64,000 nucleotides of DNA from an uncultured Lachnospiraceae bacterium (GCA_902766825.1 CACXFB010000022.1:62001-126000), one strand, 5' to 3'. Counted from the first letter of the stretch, positions 15,597 to 26,751 are shown. Program-made: numbers and translations. Notes: a model not told the origin generated them from the letters alone.

Positions 15597-16091
15597 ATGA
15601 CTGATAATTCAAATCAATTGATTGCAATATTGGAAATTGGGTTTTATGTTTGTCTGGCTATGGGATTCGTTTTTTTGATTATATCTGTGATTTTGTTTTT
15701 TATGTTAGACATTAAACATATATTTTTGATGCGAACAGGTAAGGCAGCTAAAAAAGATATAAAAAGAATGAGCGAAGAAAACTTTAACACAGGTCAGCTT
15801 TCGAGGTTCGGAACCAGAAGATACAGACCAACATCATTTGATGCTACGTCATCTGATTTGTCGAGAACGGAAAAAATAGCAAAGAACAGGGGTGGAGCAA
15901 CGGTTGACGGACAAATAACGACTGTGCTTAACGAAGAAGCAACAACGGTTCTTTCACAGGAAGGAACGACAGTTTTGAACAGTTTTAATGGAGGGATAAC
16001 ACAAAATTCGTTGAGGGAAAAGAAGATTCCAAAGGGAAGATTTGAACTGGTTAAGGAAGTAATGTTAATAAATACAGATGAAGAATTGTAA
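15597..16091 (+). CDS. Membrane protein with three TTVL motifs, possible phospho-Thr ligand
   Basis: No named family is recognised. The 164-residue protein has one or two adjacent hydrophobic segments at about 9-40, then a basic cytoplasmic-type region and an acidic tail. Within about residues 107-128 there are three evenly spaced motifs: TTVLNEE, TTVLSQE, TTVLNSF. The same TTVL motif occurs twice beside the FHA domain of the operon's last gene. Twin Thr residues in an acidic setting resemble known kinase targets that FHA domains bind, such as the ETTS site of GarA-type proteins. It starts 9 bases after the kinase gene and ends 14 bases before the giant surface protein gene. A docking role between kinase, FHA protein and pilus is an inference. 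Confidence 0.65.
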   Translation: MTDNSNQLIAILEIGFYVCLAMGFVFLIISVILFFMLDIKHIFLMRTGKAAKKDIKRMSEENFNTGQLSRFGTRRYRPTSFDATSSDLSRTEKIAKNRGGATVDGQITTVLNEEATTVLSQEGTTVLNSFNGGITQNSLREKKIPKGRFELVKEVMLINTDEEL

Positions 16092-16105
16092 AGGAGCATT
16101 AAAAG

Positions 16106-19100
16106 ATGAAAAGGTTTATAACAGGTTGTAACAAAAGAGTTATTGCAGTAATACTGGTATTTGCTGTGACATTAGCTACGGTATGGAACGGAAGGGGGTT
16201 TTTATTAGATTCTATTAATGCGCATGCGGATGGTGCACCTAGACTGGAAGCCTCATACTATGATGAAGAAATACATGAAGGGGATATGATATGCGTTAGA
16301 GAGGCAGAAAAAAATATAATTAAAGTCTCAGTTGAGGATGCAGATTCCGTTTATTATTTATGTGATGATAGTGAAGCACAGTTCGCAACAAATGAAAACG
16401 GAAGTCCGTTAGAACCTGCAACAAATGAGAATGGAAGATTAATGACTCCGGCAACGGAAGAGAATGGATGTCAGGTATATTATATTTACATAAATACAAC
16501 TAAAGCTAATGTTGTATATAATTACAAATTAACTGCAATGAAGAGAGGAAGTTCATCTTCATTAAGCTTTTCTGTTTCAGTGCTGGATACGGAATCACCT
16601 GAATTTGATATTACTTATGATAAAAATACATGGACAAATGAACAGGTTGATGTAGTAGTTAATGAAATACATGATGCTACAAGTGGTGTTAAGTCTTTGA
16701 CCTATAAAATAGGGGATAATGATGAGGTTACAGAGAAAGTCAATACTGATAGTTTCACAATTAAAGCTAATGACTTACCTGACGGAGATTATAATGTATC
16801 AGTATATGTGACAGACGTAGCAGGAAACGTATCAGTAAATAAATACGTTAGAGTAATGAAGGATACTGTTGCTCCTTCATTTAATGCAACATATGACTTT
16901 GAAGGAATATTAACGAATGAAAATTGTGATATCACAGTTAGTGATATATATGAAAACACGTCTGAAATAAGCAGTATAAGCTATAAGGTTGGAAATGGAG
17001 CTGATACGGTTGTAGACAAGAATAGTGATAGTTTTACTATACCAGCTGATGAATTGTATGATGGTGAATATACTGTAATTGTTAAGGCAACAGATAAAGC
17101 AGGGAATGAGCTCAAACGCGAGATTGATATAAAGAAAGATACTACAGGCCCATCATATAAGGTTAATTATGATTCTGAAGGAGTGTTAACAAATGAAAAG
17201 CATGATGTAACGGTAAGCGATATAAATGATGTTACATCAGGAGTAAAAAGTATTAGTTATAAAGTTGGAAAAGAAGAAAGCATAATAGTAGATAAGAGTA
17301 ACACAGGTTTTATTATATCAGCAGATAAATTGTATGATGGTGAGTATGATGTAGTTATTAACGTAATTGATAATGCAGGAATGAACACTGAAAAAAAGGT
17401 ACGTATAAAGAAAGATACAGTGGGACCTGAATTTGCAATTGCGTATAATTCGGAAGGCGTGTTGACAAGCGAAAAACTTGATATCACAGTTAGTGACATA
17501 AATGATGTTACATCAGCTGTGAGCAATATAGTTTATCAGATTGGTGAGGGTGAAGCTGTAACAGTGGATAAAAGCAACAAAAGCTTTGTTATTCCGGCTG
17601 ATGAGTTATACGATGGAATATATTTTGTAACAGTCAAAGTGACTGACGCTGCGGGGAATGAAACAGAAAAGAAAATTGATATAAGAAAAGATGTAACAGG
17701 TCCTGCATTTAAAATCACTTATGATTCTGAAGGAAAGCTGACAAAAGAAGAACTGGATATAGTGGTAAGCGACATTAAGGATGCTACGTCAAAGGTAAGC
17801 AGCATAGTTTATCAGATTGGAAATAATAATCCTGTAACAGTAGATAGTAATAAGGTTGACTTTACTATACCTTCTGACCAGCTGGATGACGGACAATACT
17901 ATGTAACAGTTAAAGTTACAGATGAAGTTGGCAATGCTACAGAACAAAAGGTAGATGTCAAAAAGGATACTCTTCCACCGGAATTTAATGTATGTTATGA
18001 AAAAGATAATAAGAAATTTGATGGTGTATGGACTGATGAAGAAATAAATATATTAGTTGACGGAATAACTGATGCTTCATCTATAAAAAGTATAAGTTAT
18101 AAAATTGGAAATAAAGAAGAGGTATATCTTTCTGATAAAAATGTGGACAGCTTTACTATAAATGCATCAGAATTATATGTTGGCGACTATATAGTAAATA
18201 TAAAAATTGTTGATGAATTGGATAACAAGTCCGAGAAAAACATTAATGTTAAAAAAGACAAGGAAGATCCTGAATTCGAAGTAATATATGTTAAAGACAG
18301 CTTGAACTATGATGGAATATGGGCAAATGATGATATAGATATATCTGTGCAAAACATCAAAGATGATTATAAAGTTAGTTCTATTAGTTATAAAATTGGC
18401 AACAAAACGCCGGTTTCAATAGGAAAAGATAATGAGAGCTTTGTTATATCATCAACTGATTTAGATGATGGTGATTATAATGTGACTATCAGCGTTACAG
18501 ATAAATCGGGAAAAACTACTGATAAAACCGTTCATGTAATGAAGGATAAGGAAAAACCTGTTTTCAAAGCTATATATAATAACAAGGAATGGTCAGAGAC
18601 ACAAGAGGAAGGAGAATGGGTTAACGAGGATTTAAATATTGCTGTTACGGATATAGCAGATTCAACGGACAAATCAGAAGTTGTTTCTGGTATTAAGGAA
18701 ATAAAATATAGTTTTACAGGAGAAGAGTCGGTAATAGCTGACTCTAGTGATGCGAAAAGTTTAACAATTGATCTAAAAGAGGGAGATTATAAAGTTACAA
18801 TCACAGTAACAGATTATGCTGGTAACGTTACAACCAAAACTGTAAGCGTAAAGAAGGATATAACCAAACCGGATGTTGTAGTTGAATATAACGATAAGGA
18901 ATGGTCCGAAAAGATAGAAGAGAGTGAATGGATTAATAAGAATTTGGACATAAATATAAGTGGCATAAATGACTCTGTTTCAGGTGTTGAGGAAATAGCA
19001 TACAAAATTGGCGATAATGAAGTAAATAAGTTGGAAAATCCGAGTGATACAAACGAGTTTTCCGTTATAGCAAAGGAACTGGCAGAGGGAGATTACATAG

Positions 19101-22100
19101 TAGAAATTACTGTGAAAGATATTGCCGGAAATATAGCAATAAGGAACGTGACAATAAAAAAAGATTTATGTAAACCTGAATTTACTGTGAAATATAAGGA
19201 TAAAGAATGGTCTGAAGAAGTTGAGGAAGGAGAATGGACTAATAATAATCTTGATATTGTCGTTGACGGAATTGTTGATTCTGTTGATAAGACAGATGAC
19301 GTAGCAGGTGTGAAAGTTATTACTTATAGCATAGATGGTGGAAAGGAAAATACAATAAGTAATCCAACCAATACATCAGAATTCACAATTAAGAGTAAGG
19401 ATTTAAAGGAAGGGGATTATAAAGTAGTAATTACAGTTACAGATGATGCAGGTAACTCTACAAGCAAAACTGTTAGCGTTAAAAAGGATATAACTAATCC
19501 GTCTTTCGTTGTTAAATACAATAATAAAGAGTGGGGAGAAAAGGAAGAGGAAGGTAAATGGGTTAATAAGAACTTAAATATATCAGTTAGTGATATTGTA
19601 GATGCAGTGTCTGATGTGAAGGAAATCACCTACAGTATTGATGGAGTTAAGTTAGATGAAGAGATTCCTGTTAACACTACGGAGTTTACAATTGATGCCA
19701 AGGAATTAAAAGAGGGAAACTACAAAGTCAAGATAATGGTGACAGACAATGCAGATAATACAACAACCAAAATTGTAAGTGTAATGAAAGATTTACACAG
19801 ACCTGAATTTGATGTCAGCTACAATGACAAGGAGTGGTCGGAAAATGTTGAAGAGGGTCAATGGACTAATTCTGAGAAAGATATTTATATCAAAAACATA
19901 TCTTCAGGAGAATCTGAAATAAAGAGTATTAGTTACATTATTGGAAGTGATAAGTCTAAGACTGTAGATAATAAGAAGAATAGTTTTGTAATTAAATCAA
20001 GTGCTTTGAAAAATGGAGATTACAAAGTAAAAATATCTGTAACTAATAATGCGAATGTAACCGTTACCAAAACTGTAAGCGTAATGAAAGATACGGTAAA
20101 ACCTGAATTTAAATATAGTTACGATGCAGAAAATAAATGGTCTAATGATAAACAATTAAAGATTACAGTGTCAGATATAGCAGACAAAACATCCGGTATC
20201 AATGTTATAAAATATAAAATCGGATATTCTGAAGAAAAAAGTATTAAAAATACAAGCAAATCTTTCACAATAAAGTCTGCTGAATTACCGGAAGGTGAAT
20301 ACTTTGTTTTAATTACAGTTGCTGACAAAGCCAATAATAGCTTTTCACAGAAAATAAGAGTGAAAAAAGATACTACAAAGCCGACGTTTGAGTGGGATGT
20401 GATTGATGACAATGCTACTAATAAAGCAGGCGGATGGAGTAATAACAAAGGTATTAAGGTTGCAATCAAAGAAATACATGATCCTGACGGTAATGTAAAA
20501 AAAGCGATTCTTGGTAAGGACAGCGGAATATCTTCAGGAATATCTTCTGTTGTATATAAGATAGGTGACCAAAAAGAAACAACTCCTAAGTCTAAAAAGG
20601 CGTTTAACATAACTAATCTGCCTGAGGGTGATTATGATGTTGTAATAACAGTAACGGACAATGCGGGAAATAAGTACAGACAAAAAGTTAATATTAAAAA
20701 GGACACAAAAAAACCTAGTGCTGATTTATATATTGGTACAGGAGAAGACGAAGAAAAATGGAATAAGTGGAATGATAATATTTCTTATAGATTGTACTAT
20801 AAAGAACCAAAGGCAATAAAAATAGTAGGAAACGATGATAATAAGAATATTAAAACAAGTGGTATTAAAAATATCAAAGTATTAAATACAGATGTTATTT
20901 ATCGAACTACTGATGAACTAAGGAACGCCAGCGGATGGAAAAATTATAAGAATGCATATTATAGCGGAAAGCAGGTAAATACAATAGTTTATGTCTGGAT
21001 TACGGACAATGCAGGAAATGAAATATTTATTAATTCAGATGGAATTGTATTTGATGCAAAGTCACCAGTGGCAGATATAACAAAACCAGAGATAACAATC
21101 ACATCCTCACCTGCAATAAATGATATTTATGGAGACAGTGTAGATGTTACATTTACGGTAAAAGATCCTGATATGGTAACATCCGGCCTAGGCGTTGTGA
21201 CATATAGTATTGAAAGTGCTGACTTGGGCATAAAAGGCATAGAAGATGGATATGGAGAAAGTGTAGATGTACTTAAGAAGGTTGTTGGAAAAAAGGCCGT
21301 AACTACTGAATCTGATTTAAGCAAAGCAAGTGTCTGGACTAAAACGGTCAGAGTAGATAAAAAGAATTTCAACGCTAATGATGTGAGATTTATTGTAAAT
21401 GCTGAAGACAATGCAGGAAATAAAGCTAGGCAGCAGGTTTTAAATATTGAAATAGATACAACAGCTCCTGTTGTAACAGTTACAAGTACGGACAAGATTC
21501 AGGGTAATTATAATGGAATTTATAAAGATTCCCGTACAATGAATATCACAGTTCAGGAAAGAAATCTTGATGTATCTGATTTAAAGTTAATTATAACAAA
21601 GGATGGTAATACAATAAGCAGTCCTGTTCTTGACAATGCTTCATTAACAGTGGGAACAGGAAACCATGACAATGATGTTTATTCTATACCATATGTATTT
21701 GATGATGATGGAGATTACACATTTACGGTTGAATGTACAGACAAGGCAGGTAATAAATGTACTAACGTTACCTATGTAGGTGATGATATGAACAGCTTTA
21801 CCATTGACAAGACGGATCCTGTTATGAACGTTACACCTAATAATGAAGGAAGTAGATGTTATGAAAATAATATAACTTACAAGATTGTTATTAACGAGCA
21901 TAATTTTGATGAGTCCGATGCAAAGATAATCGTTAAGACTTTTGATGATAATAGCGTTGCGGATATGAGCAAGTACTCATTGGGGCAGTGGGTGACATCA
22001 GGAGATGAGCATACGATTGAAGTAAAGTTTGGCTCAGACGATGGCAGTAGTGATGGTGATTATAAGTTGGAAGTCGATTATTCAGACAAATCAGGTAGAG

Positions 22101-23527
22101 ATGTACTTGGGTTTAAGTCTAATGAGATTACTATCGACAACAAAAAACCAGAAATAAAATTGCTTGAAAAAGAATCTATTGTTAGTAATGATTACAAGAC
22201 TGGATTGTATAAGGATGATCTAAGTATAAAATATGAGTGTACGGATATCAATTTTGATAATAATAATTCATATAATACTGTAATATTTACAAACCTAGAG
22301 AACAGCGAGGATTATACATATGAGAGGAATACCAATTATTTTGATGTAGTTACAACAGAGGAAGGTTTAGCGTTAACTATTAAAGATGAGAAGGTTAAAG
22401 ATGAGAAGGACGGGAAGGATATATATGGTTTACCGGACGGAAGATATAAAATCTATATAAAAATGTACGACAAAGCAGGAAATTATAATGAAGTGGTAGA
22501 TGATAAATTTTATATTTGTAGAAAACCTGCAATTGCTACATGGAAGGAGGGCACAGAAATATGGAGTCGTGAAAAAAATACGAATGATGAAGAAAATACG
22601 GATGATTCAGAAAATACGAATGATACAAAGATAAAAAAAGATTATAAAGATATTAATAATATTGAAGTCGAACTAAAAAGTTATTCCAAATTAAAGTGTT
22701 TATATGTTGAAGTTGAACGCGAAGGTGCAGAAATGTACTTTATCTATGATGATGAAAAGGAAAAACTGTATATTAGCAATAAAGATATTAGAAATGAAAA
22801 AGATGAAGAAAAAGAAAAATATGAAGAAAAAGATGAAGAAAAAGATAAATATATCACTAAAAAAGAGGGTGACGGTAGCGATACATATACTTTACTTCTA
22901 ACGAAAGATTTAATAAAAGAATACTTTTTTGAAAAGAAAGATATGGGTGAAATACCATATGCAAAGATTGACTTTACATTATTTGCAGATGATTATTCTG
23001 CAAATAATGTAAATGATACACAAAGACACATTGTTTTGGATCAGGAGGCTCCTAAAGTAACAATCTATCCATATCAGAACGATGCAACTGGAGAACCACT
23101 TGTAAATGGAAAAAGTATAGATTTTGTTGAGAATAGTCAAAAATTCAAAGTTGTAATTAGTGATAATTATGAAATAAAAGAAGATATTAATATTAAAATC
23201 GGAAAGGATGATATTAAAGAATTATCATCTTTAGAGGAATTTGAACATAATTCCCCGGGTCAAGTATCTTTTGTAATCACGCTGAATGAAAGTAGAAGCA
23301 GACAAGCAATAACTATATCTGCTACGGATGCTGCTGGTAATGAGACCGGTGATTATAATTTCAAAGTTCTTGTTTCAACAAGTTTATTGGCGCGTATACT
23401 CAACAACCCACCGCTCCTTGCCGCTACCATTGCAGGAACCGTAGGAGTAATAGGTCTGATTATATTTGTTGTTATCAGAAGGAAGAAGAGAAAACAAAAC
23501 AATAGCAAAGCTGGAGAAAGCAAATGA
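16106..23527 (+). CDS. Giant (2473-residue) Ig-like repeat surface protein, membrane-anchored
   Basis: The N-terminus is a signal peptide (basic start, hydrophobic core, NAHADG near residue 41). From about residue 161 to 1531 there are 14 tandem modules of about 90-105 residues. Each runs PEFxVxY, then xITVSDIxD, SxISYKIG, FTIxAxxLxxGDYxV and VTDxAGNxTxKxVxVKKD, typical of bacterial Ig-like folds. Modules 8-12 share an extra KEWSExxEEGEW insert. Four or five more divergent modules follow, then a Lys/Glu-rich stretch near 2230-2250, a last Ig-like module, and a C-terminal membrane helix with a basic tail (RRKKRKQNN). No LPXTG motif is present. The protein should form a long stalk on the cell surface, likely an adhesin. 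It sits between the kinase group and tadZ, overlapping tadZ by 4 bases. Confidence 0.85.
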   Translation: MKRFITGCNKRVIAVILVFAVTLATVWNGRGFLLDSINAHADGAPRLEASYYDEEIHEGDMICVREAEKNIIKVSVEDADSVYYLCDDSEAQFATNENGSPLEPATNENGRLMTPATEENGCQVYYIYINTTKANVVYNYKLTAMKRGSSSSLSFSVSVLDTESPEFDITYDKNTWTNEQVDVVVNEIHDATSGVKSLTYKIGDNDEVTEKVNTDSFTIKANDLPDGDYNVSVYVTDVAGNVSVNKYVRVMKDTVAPSFNATYDFEGILTNENCDITVSDIYENTSEISSISYKVGNGADTVVDKNSDSFTIPADELYDGEYTVIVKATDKAGNELKREIDIKKDTTGPSYKVNYDSEGVLTNEKHDVTVSDINDVTSGVKSISYKVGKEESIIVDKSNTGFIISADKLYDGEYDVVINVIDNAGMNTEKKVRIKKDTVGPEFAIAYNSEGVLTSEKLDITVSDINDVTSAVSNIVYQIGEGEAVTVDKSNKSFVIPADELYDGIYFVTVKVTDAAGNETEKKIDIRKDVTGPAFKITYDSEGKLTKEELDIVVSDIKDATSKVSSIVYQIGNNNPVTVDSNKVDFTIPSDQLDDGQYYVTVKVTDEVGNATEQKVDVKKDTLPPEFNVCYEKDNKKFDGVWTDEEINILVDGITDASSIKSISYKIGNKEEVYLSDKNVDSFTINASELYVGDYIVNIKIVDELDNKSEKNINVKKDKEDPEFEVIYVKDSLNYDGIWANDDIDISVQNIKDDYKVSSISYKIGNKTPVSIGKDNESFVISSTDLDDGDYNVTISVTDKSGKTTDKTVHVMKDKEKPVFKAIYNNKEWSETQEEGEWVNEDLNIAVTDIADSTDKSEVVSGIKEIKYSFTGEESVIADSSDAKSLTIDLKEGDYKVTITVTDYAGNVTTKTVSVKKDITKPDVVVEYNDKEWSEKIEESEWINKNLDINISGINDSVSGVEEIAYKIGDNEVNKLENPSDTNEFSVIAKELAEGDYIVEITVKDIAGNIAIRNVTIKKDLCKPEFTVKYKDKEWSEEVEEGEWTNNNLDIVVDGIVDSVDKTDDVAGVKVITYSIDGGKENTISNPTNTSEFTIKSKDLKEGDYKVVITVTDDAGNSTSKTVSVKKDITNPSFVVKYNNKEWGEKEEEGKWVNKNLNISVSDIVDAVSDVKEITYSIDGVKLDEEIPVNTTEFTIDAKELKEGNYKVKIMVTDNADNTTTKIVSVMKDLHRPEFDVSYNDKEWSENVEEGQWTNSEKDIYIKNISSGESEIKSISYIIGSDKSKTVDNKKNSFVIKSSALKNGDYKVKISVTNNANVTVTKTVSVMKDTVKPEFKYSYDAENKWSNDKQLKITVSDIADKTSGINVIKYKIGYSEEKSIKNTSKSFTIKSAELPEGEYFVLITVADKANNSFSQKIRVKKDTTKPTFEWDVIDDNATNKAGGWSNNKGIKVAIKEIHDPDGNVKKAILGKDSGISSGISSVVYKIGDQKETTPKSKKAFNITNLPEGDYDVVITVTDNAGNKYRQKVNIKKDTKKPSADLYIGTGEDEEKWNKWNDNISYRLYYKEPKAIKIVGNDDNKNIKTSGIKNIKVLNTDVIYRTTDELRNASGWKNYKNAYYSGKQVNTIVYVWITDNAGNEIFINSDGIVFDAKSPVADITKPEITITSSPAINDIYGDSVDVTFTVKDPDMVTSGLGVVTYSIESADLGIKGIEDGYGESVDVLKKVVGKKAVTTESDLSKASVWTKTVRVDKKNFNANDVRFIVNAEDNAGNKARQQVLNIEIDTTAPVVTVTSTDKIQGNYNGIYKDSRTMNITVQERNLDVSDLKLIITKDGNTISSPVLDNASLTVGTGNHDNDVYSIPYVFDDDGDYTFTVECTDKAGNKCTNVTYVGDDMNSFTIDKTDPVMNVTPNNEGSRCYENNITYKIVINEHNFDESDAKIIVKTFDDNSVADMSKYSLGQWVTSGDEHTIEVKFGSDDGSSDGDYKLEVDYSDKSGRDVLGFKSNEITIDNKKPEIKLLEKESIVSNDYKTGLYKDDLSIKYECTDINFDNNNSYNTVIFTNLENSEDYTYERNTNYFDVVTTEEGLALTIKDEKVKDEKDGKDIYGLPDGRYKIYIKMYDKAGNYNEVVDDKFYICRKPAIATWKEGTEIWSREKNTNDEENTDDSENTNDTKIKKDYKDINNIEVELKSYSKLKCLYVEVEREGAEMYFIYDDEKEKLYISNKDIRNEKDEEKEKYEEKDEEKDKYITKKEGDGSDTYTLLLTKDLIKEYFFEKKDMGEIPYAKIDFTLFADDYSANNVNDTQRHIVLDQEAPKVTIYPYQNDATGEPLVNGKSIDFVENSQKFKVVISDNYEIKEDINIKIGKDDIKELSSLEEFEHNSPGQVSFVITLNESRSRQAITISATDAAGNETGDYNFKVLVSTSLLARILNNPPLLAATIAGTVGVIGLIIFVVIRRKKRKQNNSKAGESK

Positions 23528-24591
23528 AAATAAGAGTACTACTGATTGATAAAGATATAAATTATCTTGAAAGAATATCGACCACCGTCAGGGCTCTATA
23601 TGATGACAAATTAGAGTTACACACATTTTCCAAGGTGGATGCTGCCTTAGATGCAATGAACAACATACATATTGATGTTGTACTTGTTGATGAGGCAGTC
23701 GAGATAAGTGAGCTTAATATTAGTAAGAACATGGCATTTGCATATACATGTGCTATTCCTGACGCAGAAGAAATTCGAGGAAAAGATGCTATATGTAAAT
23801 TCCAGAACATTGAAAGAATATATAAGCAGATACTTGGCTTGTATGCAGACCTTGATGGCGCAGTAAAGGTTGCCAGAAAGTATGAAGGTGGTACAAAGAC
23901 GGTTGTATTTACGGCTCCTTCCGGCGGTGTTGGAACAAGCACAGTTGCTGTTGCCTGTGCAAGAGCCCTGGCGCAGACGGGAAAAAAGGTCCTCTATATG
24001 GATCTAAGTTCTTATGGTAACTGTGAGATGTTTCTTCAGGGAAATGGGCAGGGAACATTTTCGGATGTTATCTTTGCTCTTAAAAGCAGACGGTCGAATC
24101 TTGCACTTAAAATTCAGAGTGTAATGAAACAAGATGGATATGGAGTGTCGTATTTTTCAGCTCCTGAAGTTGCATTGGATATGAAGAATTTAAAAGAGCA
24201 GGAGATAGTGCAACTGATTGAAGAGATTAAGACGGAAGGAATATTTGATTTTCTGTTTATAGACATGGAAATGGTATTCAATGGACTTTTAGATGGAATT
24301 ATTGAGTATATTGATGAATTCATATTTGTTTGCAGTGGAAGAGATATTGCCAACAGTAAGTTTCGTCGCCTGCATGAATCTTTGAGAGTCATGGGAAACA
24401 GAGGAGAGCTGATGGCACAGGTACCAAGGTACCTTGTGTACAATATGTTCAGCAATAAGATGTCTGTCAGAATGGATGACCTGGATATAGAAGTTATATT
24501 CGGGGTTCCTCCATTTGAACATGCTACCACACAAATGTGTATAACAGAGATATCTAAGAAACGAGAAATATTAAGTCATTTTATGATGTAA
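23524..24591 (+). CDS. tadZ: TadZ/CpaE-like pilus localisation ATPase
   Basis: The 355-residue protein has an N-terminal receiver-like domain without a clear phosphoacceptor pattern (VLLIDKDINYLERIS, then VDVVLVDE-like strands). A MinD/ParA-like domain follows from about residue 125. Its nucleotide loop is APSGGVGTST at about 131-140, where the usual Lys of KGGxGK is absent. Such divergent loops are common in TadZ proteins. TadZ places the Tad apparatus at a site in the cell, often a pole, and works with the TadA motor. The start codon overlaps the stop of the giant gene as ATGA, so translation is coupled. The tadA gene follows 18 bases after the stop. Family assignment rests on domain order and context. 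Confidence 0.85.
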   Translation: MKIRVLLIDKDINYLERISTTVRALYDDKLELHTFSKVDAALDAMNNIHIDVVLVDEAVEISELNISKNMAFAYTCAIPDAEEIRGKDAICKFQNIERIYKQILGLYADLDGAVKVARKYEGGTKTVVFTAPSGGVGTSTVAVACARALAQTGKKVLYMDLSSYGNCEMFLQGNGQGTFSDVIFALKSRRSNLALKIQSVMKQDGYGVSYFSAPEVALDMKNLKEQEIVQLIEEIKTEGIFDFLFIDMEMVFNGLLDGIIEYIDEFIFVCSGRDIANSKFRRLHESLRVMGNRGELMAQVPRYLVYNMFSNKMSVRMDDLDIEVIFGVPPFEHATTQMCITEISKKREILSHFMM

Positions 24592-24609
24592 AAAACATGG
24601 GTGAAACTT

Positions 24610-25848
24610 ATGAACAAAGACAGAGTAAATGAACTGGTGGAACAGATAAGAGCATACGTTAAAGATAACCTTGTGCTCAGTCAGTTAAGTGATGAGGAAC
24701 TTGAAGACAGAATATCGGATATTGTAAGTGAAAGACTGGCAGGAAACTATGTTTCGATTGATGAAAAGATTGATATTATAGAGAAAGTTTACAGTTCTAT
24801 AAGAGGTCTTGGAGTTTTAGATACCATATTAAATGATGAGAGCATCACGGAGGTTATGATTAATGGACCGGACAATATTTTCATAGAAAAAGACGGAAGA
24901 TTAAGCAGAGTTGATGAGCATTTTGAAAGTAACGAACGACTAGAGGATATTATTCAAAGAGTTGTAAGCAGGGCCGGTAGAGAGGTAAATCAGGCTAACC
25001 CAATTTGTGATACAAGACTTCCTGACGGTTCCCGTGTAAATGTTGTTCTTCCACCAATAGCATTATGTGGTCCGACAGTAACCATACGTAAGTTTTCAAA
25101 AGAACCTATGACGATAGAAAGGCTTATCAGATATGGTTCCATTACCAGAGATATCGCAGACATTCTAAGTCTTTTGGTCAAAGCAAAATACAATATTTTT
25201 ATCAGTGGGGGTACAGGTTCGGGAAAGACTACTTTTCTCAATGCTTTATCGAACTATATACCTAAGGATGAACGTGTTATAACCATAGAGGATTCCGCGG
25301 AGCTCCAAATAACAGGAATAGATAATCTGGTTAGTCTGGAAACCCGTAATGCTAATGTGTCAGGAACGGGTCAGATTACAATACGAGATTTAATCAAATC
25401 TTCCCTTCGTATGAGACCGGAAAGAATAGTTGTAGGAGAGGTCAGAGGAGGAGAGGCACTTGATATGCTACAGGCCATGAATACAGGTCATGACGGTTCG
25501 CTTTCGACAGGACATGCTAACTCGACGGAGGATATGTTAAGCAGACTTGAGACTATGGTTTTACAAGGGGCAGACGGATTACCGTTAGATGCCATAAGAC
25601 AGCAGATTGCTTCAGCTGTGGATATAATAATTCACCTTTCAAGACTCCGGGATAAATCCAGAAAAACGATGCAGATTACTGAGGTGTGCGGAGTGGAGAA
25701 CGGAAGAATTAAGCTTAATCCACTGTATGTTTTTGAGGAAGATAGCAACAGTACCATGGAAAAGGTCAGTGGCTCACTAAAGCGTACAAACAACAAGTTT
25801 ATCAATGACTACAAGTTGAAGCTTGCCGGTCTGTACAGAGAGATTTGA
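24610..25848 (+). CDS. tadA: TadA/CpaF secretion ATPase
   Basis: TadA is the hexameric motor that powers Tad pilus assembly at the inner membrane face. The ATG at 24610 follows GGGTGA and is preferred over the GTG at 24601, which lacks a site. The 412-residue protein has the type II/IV secretion ATPase layout: an N-terminal three-helix region, [18 protein letters not shown], Walker [11 protein letters not shown] near residues 199-208, an Asp box [12 protein letters not shown], Walker B-like [16 protein letters not shown], and a His box [12 protein letters not shown]. Length and motifs are complete. A 69-base gap separates it from tadB, with no promoter or terminator evident. Confidence 0.96.
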   Translation: MNKDRVNELVEQIRAYVKDNLVLSQLSDEELEDRISDIVSERLAGNYVSIDEKIDIIEKVYSSIRGLGVLDTILNDESITEVMINGPDNIFIEKDGRLSRVDEHFESNERLEDIIQRVVSRAGREVNQANPICDTRLPDGSRVNVVLPPIALCGPTVTIRKFSKEPMTIERLIRYGSITRDIADILSLLVKAKYNIFISGGTGSGKTTFLNALSNYIPKDERVITIEDSAELQITGIDNLVSLETRNANVSGTGQITIRDLIKSSLRMRPERIVVGEVRGGEALDMLQAMNTGHDGSLSTGHANSTEDMLSRLETMVLQGADGLPLDAIRQQIASAVDIIIHLSRLRDKSRKTMQITEVCGVENGRIKLNPLYVFEEDSNSTMEKVSGSLKRTNNKFINDYKLKLAGLYREI

Positions 25849-25917
25849 TACATAATTAACACAAAAACATAAAGTGTGTTTGCAGGATAAGCATTTAGTC
25901 AGTATCGGAGAAAACAT

Positions 25918-26751
25918 ATGAAGAAAAAAAGAGGACCTAAGTATTATAAATCAATAGTTAATAATGATGTTCTTAATTACGATGAGTACTATATGTCTTT
26001 CAGGGAACGTCTGATATATACCACGGTTATTGTTGGGCTTGGTGGTCTTGCAGGAGAATTGTTTTACGGAGGATGGTTTAAAAACAATGGCACCCCGACA
26101 CTTCTTACCCACATAAGCAATATAGTTGTTTTCTGTGTTTTTGGATTTCTTGCCCTAAAAGTTTTTTATAAAAGAATTGTGGAGAAAAAACGTCTAAAAC
26201 GACAGGAGACGCTGCGAGGTCAATTTAGGGATTTTCTTTCTTCCATGTCAACTTCACTTTCAAGTGGCGCCAATATATACGATTCCATAAGAAATTCCTA
26301 TGATGACCTACAAGGTCAGTATTCGGAGAATTCTTATATAGTATCAGAAATATATGAAATATTAGAGGGAATTAACAACAATGTGACAGTTGAAAAAATG
26401 TTTGAAGAGTTTGGCACCAGAAGCGGTGTGGACGATATAAAGAATTTTGCAATCGTGTTCGCTACATGTAACAGGCGAGGCGGAGATATTAAGAAAGCGG
26501 TAAGAAGAACTTATGAAATTATATCCGAGAAGATTGTCATAGAAGAAGAAATTAAGACTAAAGTAACATCTAATAAAATGCAGCTTAACATGATGATTGT
26601 AATACCTTTTGTGATTGTTTTTATGCTTAGAAATTCAAGCTCGAGTTTTGCAGAGTCTTTTGCTTCTGTGATAGGAGTCATTGGTCTGACAATAAGTGCA
26701 GCTATTTATCTTGCAGCATACCTTTTAGGACAAAAGATCTTAAAGATGTAG
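25918..26751 (+). CDS. tadB: TadB-like inner-membrane platform protein
   Basis: This 277-residue protein has hydrophobic segments near residues 35-50 and 65-82, a cytoplasmic T2SSF-type helical domain (about 95-225), and a pair of C-terminal helices. The motif LRGQFRDFLSSMSTSLSSGA matches the start of the T2SSF domain in TadB. FATCNRRGGDIKKAVRRTYEII is its conserved second half. TadB and TadC form the membrane platform contacted by the TadA motor during pilin extraction. It is shorter than many TadB proteins, lacking an extra N-terminal domain. A GGAGAA site precedes the ATG, and tadC follows after 12 bases. Confidence 0.9.
   Translation: MKKKRGPKYYKSIVNNDVLNYDEYYMSFRERLIYTTVIVGLGGLAGELFYGGWFKNNGTPTLLTHISNIVVFCVFGFLALKVFYKRIVEKKRLKRQETLRGQFRDFLSSMSTSLSSGANIYDSIRNSYDDLQGQYSENSYIVSEIYEILEGINNNVTVEKMFEEFGTRSGVDDIKNFAIVFATCNRRGGDIKKAVRRTYEIISEKIVIEEEIKTKVTSNKMQLNMMIVIPFVIVFMLRNSSSSFAESFASVIGVIGLTISAAIYLAAYLLGQKILKM

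Noticed and set aside
15597-23527. LPXTG-anchored adhesin with a sortase in the operon
   Set aside because: No LPXTG-like motif precedes the C-terminal helix of the giant protein, and no sortase gene is in the window.
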